The notes below the pieces were generated by a model. That model was not told the DNA's origin, did not search any database, and worked only from the letters and a program-made list of their open reading frames with translations. Made by a program: the position numbers and the translations under genes. A DNA stretch of 64,000 nt from Nitrospirillum pindoramense (GTDB lineage Bacteria; Pseudomonadota; Alphaproteobacteria; Azospirillales; Azospirillaceae): NCBI RefSeq assembly GCF_007827955.1, contig NZ_VITR01000010.1:186001-250000 (forward strand), read 5' to 3'. Position 1 is the stretch's first letter; the number at the start of each line of letters is the position of its first letter. Below, piece by piece: positions 50,322 to 60,043 of this stretch.

Positions 50322-51716
50322 ATGTCGCTACGCATCCGCCTGGTCCTGAGCATCGCCCTGCTGTTGCTGGTCAGCCTGGCCACCGGGGCCACCGCCGCAT
50401 GGCTGCGGGCCGAACATTCCGTGCGCACGGAGATGGAGGCCGCCTTGTCCGTGGGGCAGCACACGGTGGGCAGCGCGCTGGCCCATCTGGCCGGCCGCGC
50501 GGCACCGGCGGACCGCAGTGATGAGGAGGTCACCGCCCTGCTGACCCGCCTGGTCGGTGCCTTCAACGGCGACCGCCATCTCAAGGTCAGCCTGCACCAG
50601 CCCGGGGCGGGCCTGATCGCCTCCTCCTCCCTGGCCGTGCCGGACCACCCCGCCCCCGCCTGGTTCGTGGCCTCGCTGGACGTGCCGCAATTGAGCGCCG
50701 AGGTGCCCTTGCCCGGCTTTTCCGGCCAAGGCCTGTGGCTGCGCCTGGAAACCGACCCAGCGGGCGAGGTGTCGGAGGTGTGGGGGGAACTGGGCGACGA
50801 CGCCGTGATGATGGTGCTGTTCAGCGCGCTGGCCCTGCCCATGGTCTACTGGACCCTGGGACGGGCGCTGCGCTCCGTCGACCGCCTGTCCAAGGCCTTC
50901 GCGCATGTGGCCCAGGACGCCAGCGCGGAAGCGGCGCGGCCGGTGGCGGAGGCTGGTCCGCCGGAGTTGCGCCGCCTGGCGGAGGGCTTCAACCGCATGA
51001 TCGAGCGCCTGGCGGCGGCGGAGGCGCGCAATCGCCGCCTGCACGAGCAATTGCAGACCATCCAGGAGGAGGAGCGCGCGGACCTCGCCCGCGACCTGCA
51101 TGACGAGGTTGGGCCCTATCTCTTCGCCATCAACGTCGACGTCACCGGCCTGCTGGCCGCGGCGGAGCGGGCGGGCGACCCGGTCATGCGGGACCAGGCC
51201 CGTTCAGCCCGCGAGGCGGTGGCCCATGTGCAGCAGGAGGTGAAGGCCATCCTTGGCCGCCTGCGTCCGCCGGGCCTGAGCGACCTTGGCTTGGGCGCCG
51301 CGCTGGAAAACCTGGCGGCGTTCTGGCGCGCCCGGCGGCCCGATGTCGCCATCACCGTGGCCGTAACGCCTGGCCTGCACCTGGGCGAGGCCGGCGACAC
51401 CGCCATCTATCGCATCGTGCAGGAAAGCCTGAGCAACGCCATCCGTCACGGGCGGCCCCGGGACATCACCGTCACCGTCGCCCCCCGCGTCGATGGCCTC
51501 ACCGTCGAGATCGTGGATGACGGCGAGGGTCTGCCCGCCGACTCCCCGTCTCACTCCAGCGGCACCGGCTATGGCTTGCGCGGCATGGCCGAGCGGGTGG
51601 CCGTGCTGGACGGCACGCTGGAGGTGGGCAACCGGCCGGAAGGCGGCGTGCGGGTTCGCGCCCTGCTGCCCTTGGCTGCTGGGCATACCACCCTGTCGGC
51701 CCGCGAGGCCGCCTGA
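50322..51716 (+). CDS. NarL/UhpB-type sensor histidine kinase
   Basis: A 464-residue kinase with two membrane helices (RIRLVLSIALLLLVSLATGATAAW and AVMMVLFSALALPMVYWTLG) flanking a short periplasmic sensor of about 130 residues. A HAMP-like linker leads to HisKA_3 (LARDLHDEVGPYLFAINVDV, phospho-His) and a HATPase_c domain (QESLSNAIRHG, VDDGEGLPAD, GTGYGLRGMAERV). ATG 50322 is preceded by GGGG. It pairs with the response regulator 26 bp downstream and is divergent from the TonB receptor, whose promoter it may control. Confidence 0.94.
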   Translation: MSLRIRLVLSIALLLLVSLATGATAAWLRAEHSVRTEMEAALSVGQHTVGSALAHLAGRAAPADRSDEEVTALLTRLVGAFNGDRHLKVSLHQPGAGLIASSSLAVPDHPAPAWFVASLDVPQLSAEVPLPGFSGQGLWLRLETDPAGEVSEVWGELGDDAVMMVLFSALALPMVYWTLGRALRSVDRLSKAFAHVAQDASAEAARPVAEAGPPELRRLAEGFNRMIERLAAAEARNRRLHEQLQTIQEEERADLARDLHDEVGPYLFAINVDVTGLLAAAERAGDPVMRDQARSAREAVAHVQQEVKAILGRLRPPGLSDLGLGAALENLAAFWRARRPDVAITVAVTPGLHLGEAGDTAIYRIVQESLSNAIRHGRPRDITVTVAPRVDGLTVEIVDDGEGLPADSPSHSSGTGYGLRGMAERVAVLDGTLEVGNRPEGGVRVRALLPLAAGHTTLSAREAA

Positions 51717-51742
51717 ATGACCCTGACTGCGGAAGCCTTGGC

Positions 51743-52360
51743 ATGAAACTGCTCCTGGTCGATGACCACGCCATCGTGCGCTCCGGTCTCAAGCGGCTGC
51801 TAGCCCCCCTGCCCGGCGCCATGATAGCGGAGGCCGCCACCGGCCGGGACGCCCTGGTGCGCTACCGGGAGGACCGGCCGGACATCGTGCTGCTGGACCT
51901 CAACCTGCCCGGCGTGGGCGGGCTGGAGCTGCTGCAGCGCCTGTTGATCGAGGACCCGTCGGCCTGCGTCCTGGTCTTCAGCATGCATGCGGAGGCGCTC
52001 TACGCCTCCCGCGCGCTGGCGGCCGGTGCCAAGGGCTATATGAGCAAGAACGCCGATCCCGACGAACTGCTGGCCGCCATCCGCCGGCTGGGCGAAGGTG
52101 GGCGCTATGTGGAGAACGAGATCGCCCAGGAACTGGCGGTGCATGGCATGGCCGCCGGCAACCCCACCCAGCGCCTGACGGAACGGGACCTGGAAATCCT
52201 ACGCCTGTTGGGCGAGGGCCGGGCGCTGGCGGAAATCGCCACCGAGCTGGGGGTGGGCTACAAGACCATCGCCAACACCTGCACCGCCATCAAGGCCAAG
52301 CTGGGCGTCGCCCGCACCGCCGACCTGATCCGCCTGTCCATCGAGATGGGGGTGAGCTGA
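51743..52360 (+). CDS. NarL/FixJ-type response regulator
   Basis: A 205-residue regulator. The receiver domain has LLVDDHAIVRSG and phospho-acceptor Asp52 in LLDLNLPG, with FSMHAEALYASRALAAGAKGYMSKNA. The LuxR-type HTH is TERDLEILRLLGEGRALAEIATELGVGYKTIANTCTAIKAKLGV. It is the partner of the kinase upstream. Regulators of this type (AgmR/ErbR) control PQQ-dependent alcohol oxidation in pseudomonads. With the dehydrogenase and YncD-like receptor nearby, a similar role is a reasonable guess. Confidence 0.95.
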   Translation: MKLLLVDDHAIVRSGLKRLLAPLPGAMIAEAATGRDALVRYREDRPDIVLLDLNLPGVGGLELLQRLLIEDPSACVLVFSMHAEALYASRALAAGAKGYMSKNADPDELLAAIRRLGEGGRYVENEIAQELAVHGMAAGNPTQRLTERDLEILRLLGEGRALAEIATELGVGYKTIANTCTAIKAKLGVARTADLIRLSIEMGVS

Positions 52361-52430
52361 ACGCCCCCTCCGTGCGTATCCTGCCATGACAGCCGGCGTG
52401 ATGGAGGCCGGTATGATGGAGGAAAGCACG

Positions 52431-52823
52431 ATGCTGACGCGGCGACAGGTGGGGATTCTGCTTCTGCTGGGCGGCGCGTTCTGGCTGTCGGCCCTGGCCT
52501 ACCTGCGCGGGTTGCCCCAGTTGCTGACAGACCCGCTGTGGAACCCGCTGAATTTCGCCAGCACCGTTTCAGTCGCGTGGACCAGCGCCTATCTCATCCG
52601 CCGCCTGGCCGGGCTGGCGCCGGACCAACTCATGGCCGGGGTGGGCCTGGTGGGTGCCGTGGTCATGGTCGCCGACGGTGTGGCCTTGAACTGGTTCCCC
52701 CGCGCCTATGGGCCCGACGACACAGTTAGCCGCCTGGCCGGCGCCTGGCTGCTTTGGGGTTATGGCTTCAGCCTGGGCGCCGCCCTGCTCATGGCGCGGC
52801 ACGCCGCAGTCAAGCATCGCTGA
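52431..52823 (+). CDS. small four-helix membrane protein of unknown function
   Basis: A 130-residue protein with helices near residues 8-30, 44-62, 70-95 and 105-125 (VGILLLLGGAFWLSALAYLRG, AGVGLVGAVVMVADGVALNW, GAWLLWGYGFSLGAALLMAR). It may be a DUF5367-type protein, but I am not sure. I choose ATG 52431 because GGAGGAAAG lies four bases upstream; several ATGs further upstream are in frame. It ends in a 14-bp convergent overlap with the AraC-type gene. Confidence 0.72.
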   Translation: MLTRRQVGILLLLGGAFWLSALAYLRGLPQLLTDPLWNPLNFASTVSVAWTSAYLIRRLAGLAPDQLMAGVGLVGAVVMVADGVALNWFPRAYGPDDTVSRLAGAWLLWGYGFSLGAALLMARHAAVKHR

Positions 52824-53763
52824 TCACGCCCGCCAGGGGGTCGGGCGGTTCCAGCGAGGCGGTGTCGGCCACCGGCCAGTCCGTCATCAGCCGCTGGCGC
52901 CAGGCGCGGGGAGACTCCCCGCTTTGCCGCTGGAAAAAGCGGGAGAAATAGGCCGGGTCCTCGAAGCCCAGCTCATAGGCCACGACGGCGATGGTCCGGC
53001 CGCTGTAGAGGATCAGCCGCTTGGCTTCTGTCATCAGCCGATCCTGGATCAGGCCGATGGCCGGCCGCCCGGTCACCGCCAGGCAGGCGGCCCGCAAGGT
53101 GGAGGAAGAAGTGCGCAGCTCCGTCAGGTAGGCGTCGAGCGGGCGGTGGCTGCGGTAATGCTGGTCCACCAGCGCGCGGAAGGCCGCGACCAGCGCCACC
53201 TGCCCCGACCGGCCGCCACCGCCGCCGGAGGCCAGGGCCGGCCGCGCCACGCGCAGCAGGGCGGCCATCAGCACCAGCATATTCCCCTCCGCCGCCACGC
53301 GGTGGCCAGGGGCCTGCCCGCGCAATTCGGCCAGGACGCCATCGGCGGCGGCCAGCACGGCGGCGAACGCCCCCTCTTGCCCCGCCATGGCCAGGCAGGC
53401 AGCCTCACCGCCCAGGGCGGCGAAGGCGGGATCGCGCCGCGCCAGGCCGCGCAGGATGCGGTCGGACAGGGTGACCACCCAGCCGATGGTGCCCCGGGCG
53501 AAGGCGAAGCCATGCACCACCCCGGCGGGCACCAGGATCAAGGTGGGGCCGTCGAAGGTCCAGGTGCGCTGGTCCGCCTGTACCTGCCCGGCCCCCTCGC
53601 GGATGGCCAGAAACTGGACCAGGTCGCCATGCTGATGGGGGCGGATGCGCCAATCCACCAGGCTGCTGCGGTCCTCGATCAGCTCCACATGCAGGAAGCG
53701 GTCCTCCGCCGTCGCCGGCGCCTCGCCGTACAGGGAGAAGACGGGGATGTCCGGTCGGGTCAT
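52810..53763 (-). CDS. pobR: AraC-family activator of pobA (PobR-like)
   Basis: A 317-residue regulator. The cupin half has WRIRPHQHGDLVQFLAIREGAGQVQ and LILVPAGVVHGFAF, as in the AraC-type PobR family. The C-terminal HTH pair includes LYSGRTIAVVAYELGFEDPAYFSRFFQRQSGESPRAWRQRL. ATG 53763 follows GGGGCGGGG. It is divergent from pobA, the classical arrangement in which 4-hydroxybenzoate-bound PobR activates pobA. The identification rests on family pattern plus position. Confidence 0.88.
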   Translation of the reverse strand: MTRPDIPVFSLYGEAPATAEDRFLHVELIEDRSSLVDWRIRPHQHGDLVQFLAIREGAGQVQADQRTWTFDGPTLILVPAGVVHGFAFARGTIGWVVTLSDRILRGLARRDPAFAALGGEAACLAMAGQEGAFAAVLAAADGVLAELRGQAPGHRVAAEGNMLVLMAALLRVARPALASGGGGGRSGQVALVAAFRALVDQHYRSHRPLDAYLTELRTSSSTLRAACLAVTGRPAIGLIQDRLMTEAKRLILYSGRTIAVVAYELGFEDPAYFSRFFQRQSGESPRAWRQRLMTDWPVADTASLEPPDPLAGVISDA

Positions 53764-55230
<1,467 letters not shown>

Positions 55231-55236
55231 GTGGAG

Positions 55237-55263
55237 GGGGCCGGTGGTACAACCGGCCCCTTG
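55237..55263 (+). terminator. terminator-like hairpin after pobA
   Basis: GGGGCCGG (55237-55244) pairs with CCGGCCCC (55253-55260) across an eight-base loop, beginning 6 bp after the pobA stop. Only two T residues follow, so it is a weak intrinsic terminator or an end-stabilising stem. Confidence 0.6.
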
Positions 55264-55330
55264 CCCACCAGGCCTTTCCTGCGGCTATCATGGCCCTCGC
55301 CATCATCATAGCCGCATGGGGCCCGCGCGC

Positions 55331-56095
55331 ATGGATATCGACACGCTGGAAAACATCCTTGCCACCGGCGAGGTCCGCGACGGCCGCTTCACCGCCGCAG
55401 ACTGGCGCGACCTGGACGCCACCGGCTGCCGGTTCGATAACTGCGTGTTCGAGGATGTGCGCTTCACCGCCGTGGACTTCAGCGACGCCCGGTTCCGGGA
55501 GTGCCGCTTCGTCCGCTGCCGCCTGTCACATGTGAAACTGCGCGACGCGGTGCTGGAGGATTGCCGCTTCGTGGACCCTGCGGACAAGACCGCTGGCTGC
55601 ACCCTGGCCTTCAGCGATTTGCGGGCGGCGCGTCTCACCCGCTGCGACCTGTCGTTCTGCACCCTGGACCGCTGCACCCTGTTCGAGGTGGAGGCGGATT
55701 CCTGCGTCTTCTTCGCCGCCCGCTTCCATCTGGTGGAGTTCCACCACGCGCTCAGCCGGGCGCGCACGGTGCACCGCGCCATCTTCCGCGACTGCACCTT
55801 CGAACTGGCCGACCTGTCGCGCCTGTCCTTGAAGGACGCTGTGATCACCCGTTGCCGCCTGCGGGAAACCGACCTGCACGCGGCCGACCTGACCGATGCG
55901 GATGTGCGCGGCAGCGACCTGTTCCAGGCCACCCTCACCGATGCCAAGCTGGACGGTGCCGACCTGCGCGGGGCGGAGATCAGCGGCCTGGATCTGAGGC
56001 AGCTGGCGGGATTCCACGGCCTTAAGATCGGGCCGGAGCAACAGCCCATCCTGCTGGCGGCCACGGGCATCGACGTGTGCGGCGACGACGCCTGA
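55331..56095 (+). CDS. pentapeptide-repeat protein
   Basis: A 254-residue right-handed quadrilateral beta-helix protein. The pattern is strict in the C-terminal third (ADLTDADVRGSDLFQATL and DGADLRGAEISGLDL). Degenerate, Cys- and Phe-rich repeats occur earlier (CRFDNCVFEDVRF and CRFVRCRLSHVKL). Such proteins can mimic DNA (Qnr type) or act in regulation, but most are uncharacterised. The cysteine-rich N-terminal repeats resemble the McbG/Qnr style. ATG 55331 is preferred; ATG 55316 would add five residues. It opens the accessory block between pobA and pcaGH. Confidence 0.88.
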   Translation: MDIDTLENILATGEVRDGRFTAADWRDLDATGCRFDNCVFEDVRFTAVDFSDARFRECRFVRCRLSHVKLRDAVLEDCRFVDPADKTAGCTLAFSDLRAARLTRCDLSFCTLDRCTLFEVEADSCVFFAARFHLVEFHHALSRARTVHRAIFRDCTFELADLSRLSLKDAVITRCRLRETDLHAADLTDADVRGSDLFQATLTDAKLDGADLRGAEISGLDLRQLAGFHGLKIGPEQQPILLAATGIDVCGDDA

Positions 56096-56215
56096 ACCAA
56101 GCCCCGCCAAGTTCCCCTCGATATTTAAACGCGTTAACCTACCCACGGATATGGTAAAACGCCCCCTGGGGAAAACGGCCGCGACGGGGAACCGCGCGGC
56201 TGATGGGGGAAAGAA

Positions 56216-59200
56216 TTGCAGACGAAGAGCTTTCACTTCGGTGAGTGGCTGGTCGACGCGCAGGCCTGCACGATACGTCATGAGCAATCGGCGCAAACGC
56301 TGAAGGTTGAGCCGCGGGCCATGGACGTCCTGCTGGCGCTGTGCGACCGCGCCGGCCAGATCGTCAGCGCGGAGGACCTGCTGCACCTGTGCTGGGATGG
56401 CCTGGCGGTGGGGGAAAACCAGGTCCACAAGGCGATCACCCAGTTGCGCAAGCTGCTGGGCGACACCGCCGGCGACCCGCGCTACATCGAGAACATCCGC
56501 AAGCGGGGCTATCGCACCCTGGCGCCGGTCATGCCCGTCGCCGCCGATGGCACGGCCGCGACCGTGGACAGCTGGATCGACGCCTCCCCCTTCGTCGGCC
56601 TGGACGCGTTCGACGAGGCGCACGCCGCCGTGTTCTTCGGCCGGGACGCGGCCATCGCCCAGTTGCGCGATACCGTGGCCGCCCAGGCCGCCGCCGGCCA
56701 GGGCATGGTGGTGGTCCTGGGCCCCAGCGGCAGCGGCAAGACGTCGCTGGTGCAGGCGGGGCTGTTCCCCTGCCTGCGCGCGGCGGGCGCGCCCTTCCCC
56801 TTCCTGGGCGCCAGCATCCTGGATCTGGGCGATGTCGACGGCATGCCCCTGCCCACCGCTCTGGGCGGCGCGCTGCTGGATCTGGAGGTCGACGGCCGGC
56901 CGCTGCTGGAGGGGTTCAGCGCCGACGCCATCGGCGCCGCCTTGTCGGGGAATGACCGCCCGGCCTTCCTGGACCCGGTCACCGCCACGGCGCAGCGGGG
57001 CCGCGCCATCCTGTTCATCGACCGGCTGGAGGCCGTGTTCGCCATCGATGTGGCGCGGCGGCGGCAGTTCTTCACGGCGCTGGGCCACCTGGCGGGCAGC
57101 GGCGCCATCCTGGTCATCGCCGCCTGCCGCAACGACTTCTATCCCGACGTCGCCCGCGAACCCCTGCTGCTGACCGCCAAGGCCCAGGGTGGCCATTTCG
57201 ACCTGGCGCCCCCCACGCGCGCCGAGATCATCCACATGATCCGGCTGCCCGCCATCGTCGCCGGGCTTCGTTTCGGAACCGATCCGGAAACCGGCGCGCA
57301 GTTGGACGACATGCTGTGCGAGGCGACGGCGGACCAGCCGGACGCCCTGCCCCTGCTGCAATACACCCTGCATGAACTCTACCTGCAACGCAGCACCAGC
57401 CGGGAACTGACCGTGGCCGCCTACCGCGCCCTGGGCGGCCTGGGCGGCGCCATCGGCAAACGGGCGGAGGCCACGCTGGACGGCCTGCCGGCCCCGGCCC
57501 GCGCCGCGCTCAGCCGCGTGCTGTCGCTGGTCGTCACCGTGGGCGCCCAGGATGAGGCGGCGCGCAGCCGCCGCATCCCCTGGGGCACCCTGGCCACGGC
57601 GGAGGAGCGGACGCTGGTCGACACCTTCGTGCGGCAGCGCCTGTTCGTCGCCCAGGTCTATGAGGGGGAGCCGGTGTTCGGCGTGGCCCACGAGGCCATG
57701 CTGCGCCAATGGCCCCGCGCCGCCGCCTGGATCGCCGACCACCGCCGCTTCCTCCAGGCCCGCAGCCGGATGGAGGAAGCGGCGCGGCGCTGGCTGGCTG
57801 ACGGGCGCCGCAACGACCTGCTGCTGCCCCGGGGCCGGCAGTTGGAGGAGGCGCGCGACCTGGCCGGCTTCACCCCCATCCCCTTGGACACCGACGTCCG
57901 CGCCTATATCGACGCCTCGGTCCGGCGGGAACGGCAGGCCGAGCGCCGCCGCTTCGGCCTCACGGCCGGCTTCGCCGCCATCGCCGTCCTCGCCGGCGGC
58001 CTGGGCCTGGTCGCCCGCCAGGCCGAGAAGACGGCGCAACAGCGCAAGCATCAGGCCGAGGACCTGATGAACTTCATGGTCGGCAACTTCGCCGATAAGC
58101 TGCGCCCCCTGGGCCGGCTGGAGCTGCTGTCGGACATCGGCGAAAAGGCCCTGAGCTATTTCAGTCAAGAACCCTTGTCCGACCTGACGCCGGAGGACCG
58201 CGCGCAGCAGGCGAAAGCCCTGCAGACCCTGGCGGAGGTGGCCCGGTCGCGCGGCGACCCCAAGTCCGCGCAAGCCGCCCTCGCCAAGGCGAAAAGCCTG
58301 CTTGACGCGAACCTGGCCCAAGGCCTGGAAAGCCCGGAGTTGCTGAAGGATCTGGGCGCGGTGGCCTTCTGGATGGGGCAGATCAGCCTGGACCAACGCG
58401 ACATGGGTAAGGCCGAGTCCTATTTCCGAGACTACGAGCGCTACAGTAACCGCATGCTAGACCTAGCCCCCGACAATGTCGATGCATGGGTCGAGTTGTC
58501 ATACGCACGCACCAACCTGGGTTCAGCGCTTAAAGCACAAGGCGACAGCCGTTCCGCCATAGCGCTGTTTGAATCTTCATTGACGCTAAAGCGGCGCGCA
58601 TTAGACCGGCGTCCGCAAGATCGCAGCCTACGCAGCGGTATTGCCAACACCCTGTCATGGTTGGGATCAGCGCATGAAGCGGAGGGGAATCTGCGTGTCG
58701 CCCTCACTTTTTTTGATCAGGAGAAAGAACAGTACCAGTCTCTGAGGGCCATCGCTCCATCAGAGTTGCTATGGACATTTCGTTTGGTCACGTCATTGTA
58801 TCGACACATGCAATTGCTCTACGCGTTAGGTGAAACTGATACTGCTGCAAGGGATTTAGAACAGGCGCAAAGTCTTATCCAGGATCTGACAGCACGTGAT
58901 GGAAGCAATCAGCTTTGGCAGCAAACCGAAATAAAGATCAGTGTATTTTCAGCCGAAATTCATAAGGCGCGCGGTAATCTTCGAGAAGCCCTATCCACAG
59001 AACGTGCACTTGCCTTAAAATTATCCAAATTCAATGCACAATTTCCCGGAAATGCCGAGTGGCAACTCGCAGAAACGTCAAATAATATATTTATAGCCGA
59101 CACTTTACTTCGCATGAGGCAGCCAGAGGAGGCTGATAAAATTTTGAATTTAACTATTCAAAAATTAAATTCCATGCCAGGTGGCATACACGAAAGTTTG

Positions 59201-59482
59201 GACTATCGACAACAACTAGCGCGTAGCCTATTTCAGCTAGCCATGTCCCATAGAATTAGGAATGAAAATGTTGCAATGGAAGAAATTTGCAAAAAAGCCG
59301 CGCCAATTTCCCATTTAGCAATTGAAATGTCGCCTAATGATTACTATAATATAGACACTTGGGTGCGCGTCAATTTGTGCATTGGAGAGGTTGGCTCTGT
59401 CTCAGGGTACATCTCGAAGCTCAATGAAATTGGATATCGTTCCCCAAGCTACGTTCTAACCTTGCGAGAATTATTAAAATGA
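56216..59482 (+). CDS. winged-helix/nSTAND ATPase/transmembrane/TPR signalling protein
   Basis: A 1088-residue multidomain protein starting at TTG 56216 after GGGGGAAAG. Residues 1-105 are an OmpR/CadC-type winged helix (PRAMDVLLALCDRAGQIVSAEDLL, KAITQLRKLLGD, YIENIRKRGYRTL). Residues about 125-430 are an nSTAND NTPase with Walker A GPSGSGKTS (169-176) and Walker B-like AILFIDRLEAVFAI. A helical arm follows, then one membrane helix at about 580-600 and TPR-like helical repeats to the end. It looks like a membrane-anchored regulator switched by ATP and a TPR-sensed ligand. From about residue 740 GC falls sharply (41/60 at 57601-57660 versus 23/60 at 59101-59160), suggesting a replaced 3' end. 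A small gene follows 7 bp later. Confidence 0.88.
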   Translation: MQTKSFHFGEWLVDAQACTIRHEQSAQTLKVEPRAMDVLLALCDRAGQIVSAEDLLHLCWDGLAVGENQVHKAITQLRKLLGDTAGDPRYIENIRKRGYRTLAPVMPVAADGTAATVDSWIDASPFVGLDAFDEAHAAVFFGRDAAIAQLRDTVAAQAAAGQGMVVVLGPSGSGKTSLVQAGLFPCLRAAGAPFPFLGASILDLGDVDGMPLPTALGGALLDLEVDGRPLLEGFSADAIGAALSGNDRPAFLDPVTATAQRGRAILFIDRLEAVFAIDVARRRQFFTALGHLAGSGAILVIAACRNDFYPDVAREPLLLTAKAQGGHFDLAPPTRAEIIHMIRLPAIVAGLRFGTDPETGAQLDDMLCEATADQPDALPLLQYTLHELYLQRSTSRELTVAAYRALGGLGGAIGKRAEATLDGLPAPARAALSRVLSLVVTVGAQDEAARSRRIPWGTLATAEERTLVDTFVRQRLFVAQVYEGEPVFGVAHEAMLRQWPRAAAWIADHRRFLQARSRMEEAARRWLADGRRNDLLLPRGRQLEEARDLAGFTPIPLDTDVRAYIDASVRRERQAERRRFGLTAGFAAIAVLAGGLGLVARQAEKTAQQRKHQAEDLMNFMVGNFADKLRPLGRLELLSDIGEKALSYFSQEPLSDLTPEDRAQQAKALQTLAEVARSRGDPKSAQAALAKAKSLLDANLAQGLESPELLKDLGAVAFWMGQISLDQRDMGKAESYFRDYERYSNRMLDLAPDNVDAWVELSYARTNLGSALKAQGDSRSAIALFESSLTLKRRALDRRPQDRSLRSGIANTLSWLGSAHEAEGNLRVALTFFDQEKEQYQSLRAIAPSELLWTFRLVTSLYRHMQLLYALGETDTAARDLEQAQSLIQDLTARDGSNQLWQQTEIKISVFSAEIHKARGNLREALSTERALALKLSKFNAQFPGNAEWQLAETSNNIFIADTLLRMRQPEEADKILNLTIQKLNSMPGGIHESLDYRQQLARSLFQLAMSHRIRNENVAMEEICKKAAPISHLAIEMSPNDYYNIDTWVRVNLCIGEVGSVSGYISKLNEIGYRSPSYVLTLRELLK

Positions 59483-59489
59483 GGGGAAA

Positions 59490-59888
59490 ATGGCAACATA
59501 CACTATATATGTCAATATAACGCAAGATGGTGAAGATTATATTTGGACCTATGATGGTTCCGGGGTTCATAAAAATACCGGTAATTTGCACATACCCAAT
59601 CAGGACCCCGCTACAATCATCTATCAACTCGATGACAGTTCCCGAGAGAAATTCAATCTTGTTTATGCAAATCTGTCACCAACTCGGTGCATAACGGCTC
59701 AAATATCGGCAATTACCTATGATGATTCAAAAATAACTATCCATGACTTAAATATTCCTGGCAACACAGGAACCACTCCATTTGGATTCATATTGGTCGC
59801 CCGTCCAAAGAATAATATTATTCACGCTATTCTGAGTCCAGACCCTGAGGTTGACAACAACCCGCCAATCAGGCCGCCGATGTGCTAA
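59490..59888 (+). CDS. small beta-rich AT-rich protein, possibly DP-EP family
   Basis: A 132-residue protein starting 7 bp after the nSTAND gene, with its GAGGGGAAA ribosome-binding site overlapping that stop. It has alternating hydrophobic strands (YTIYVNITQDGEDYIWTYDG, CITAQISAITYDDSKITIHD, GFILVARPKNNIIHAIL) and ends SPDPEVDNNPPIRPPMC. The DPEV...P tail recalls the DP-EP family (DUF1888) from memory; I hold that loosely. No signal peptide. It is AT-rich like the 3' part of its neighbour and probably came with it. It may be the ligand or target of the TPR domain. Confidence 0.72.
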   Translation: MATYTIYVNITQDGEDYIWTYDGSGVHKNTGNLHIPNQDPATIIYQLDDSSREKFNLVYANLSPTRCITAQISAITYDDSKITIHDLNIPGNTGTTPFGFILVARPKNNIIHAILSPDPEVDNNPPIRPPMC

Positions 59889-59935
59889 GTGAATTAAGTC
59901 ACGGGTACCTTTGTCGTTCAATCAGCCTAAAATCC

Positions 59936-59964
59936 GCCCCCTGGCGTCATAGCCGGGGGGCTTT
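59936..59964 (+). terminator. terminator-like hairpin after the small AT-rich gene
   Basis: GCCCCCTGGC (59936-59945) pairs with GCCGGGGGGC (59952-59961) with one G-U, across a six-base loop, followed by TTTCTATT. It lies 47 bp after the stop and probably ends the nSTAND operon. Confidence 0.7.
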
Positions 59965-59981
59965 CTATTGGAAGTCCAAGC

Positions 59982-60019
59982 CAGCAAAAAGAAACGACCG
60001 CGCCCCATTAGGGGCGCGG
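59982..60019 (-). terminator. intrinsic terminator of the helical/propeller operon
   Basis: CCGCGCCCC (59998-60006) pairs with GGGGCGCGG (60011-60019) across ATTA. On the minus strand the stem is followed by TCGTTTCTTTTTG. It lies 24 bp after the stop of the second gene of the minus-strand operon. Confidence 0.85.
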
Positions 60020-60043
60020 CCAAGAGTACGACTTAAGAACGCT

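Noticed and set aside
48215-50521. 768-residue open frame on the plus strand
   Set aside because: Antisense to a clear TonB receptor with signal peptide and terminal Phe. The shadow protein has no recognisable motif.
55526-58396. 956-residue open frame on the minus strand
   Set aside because: Antisense to the pentapeptide and nSTAND genes, low complexity (Gly/Gln/Ala/Arg), no start signal or domain. It ends where the GC of the opposite gene drops, as expected for a composition artefact.
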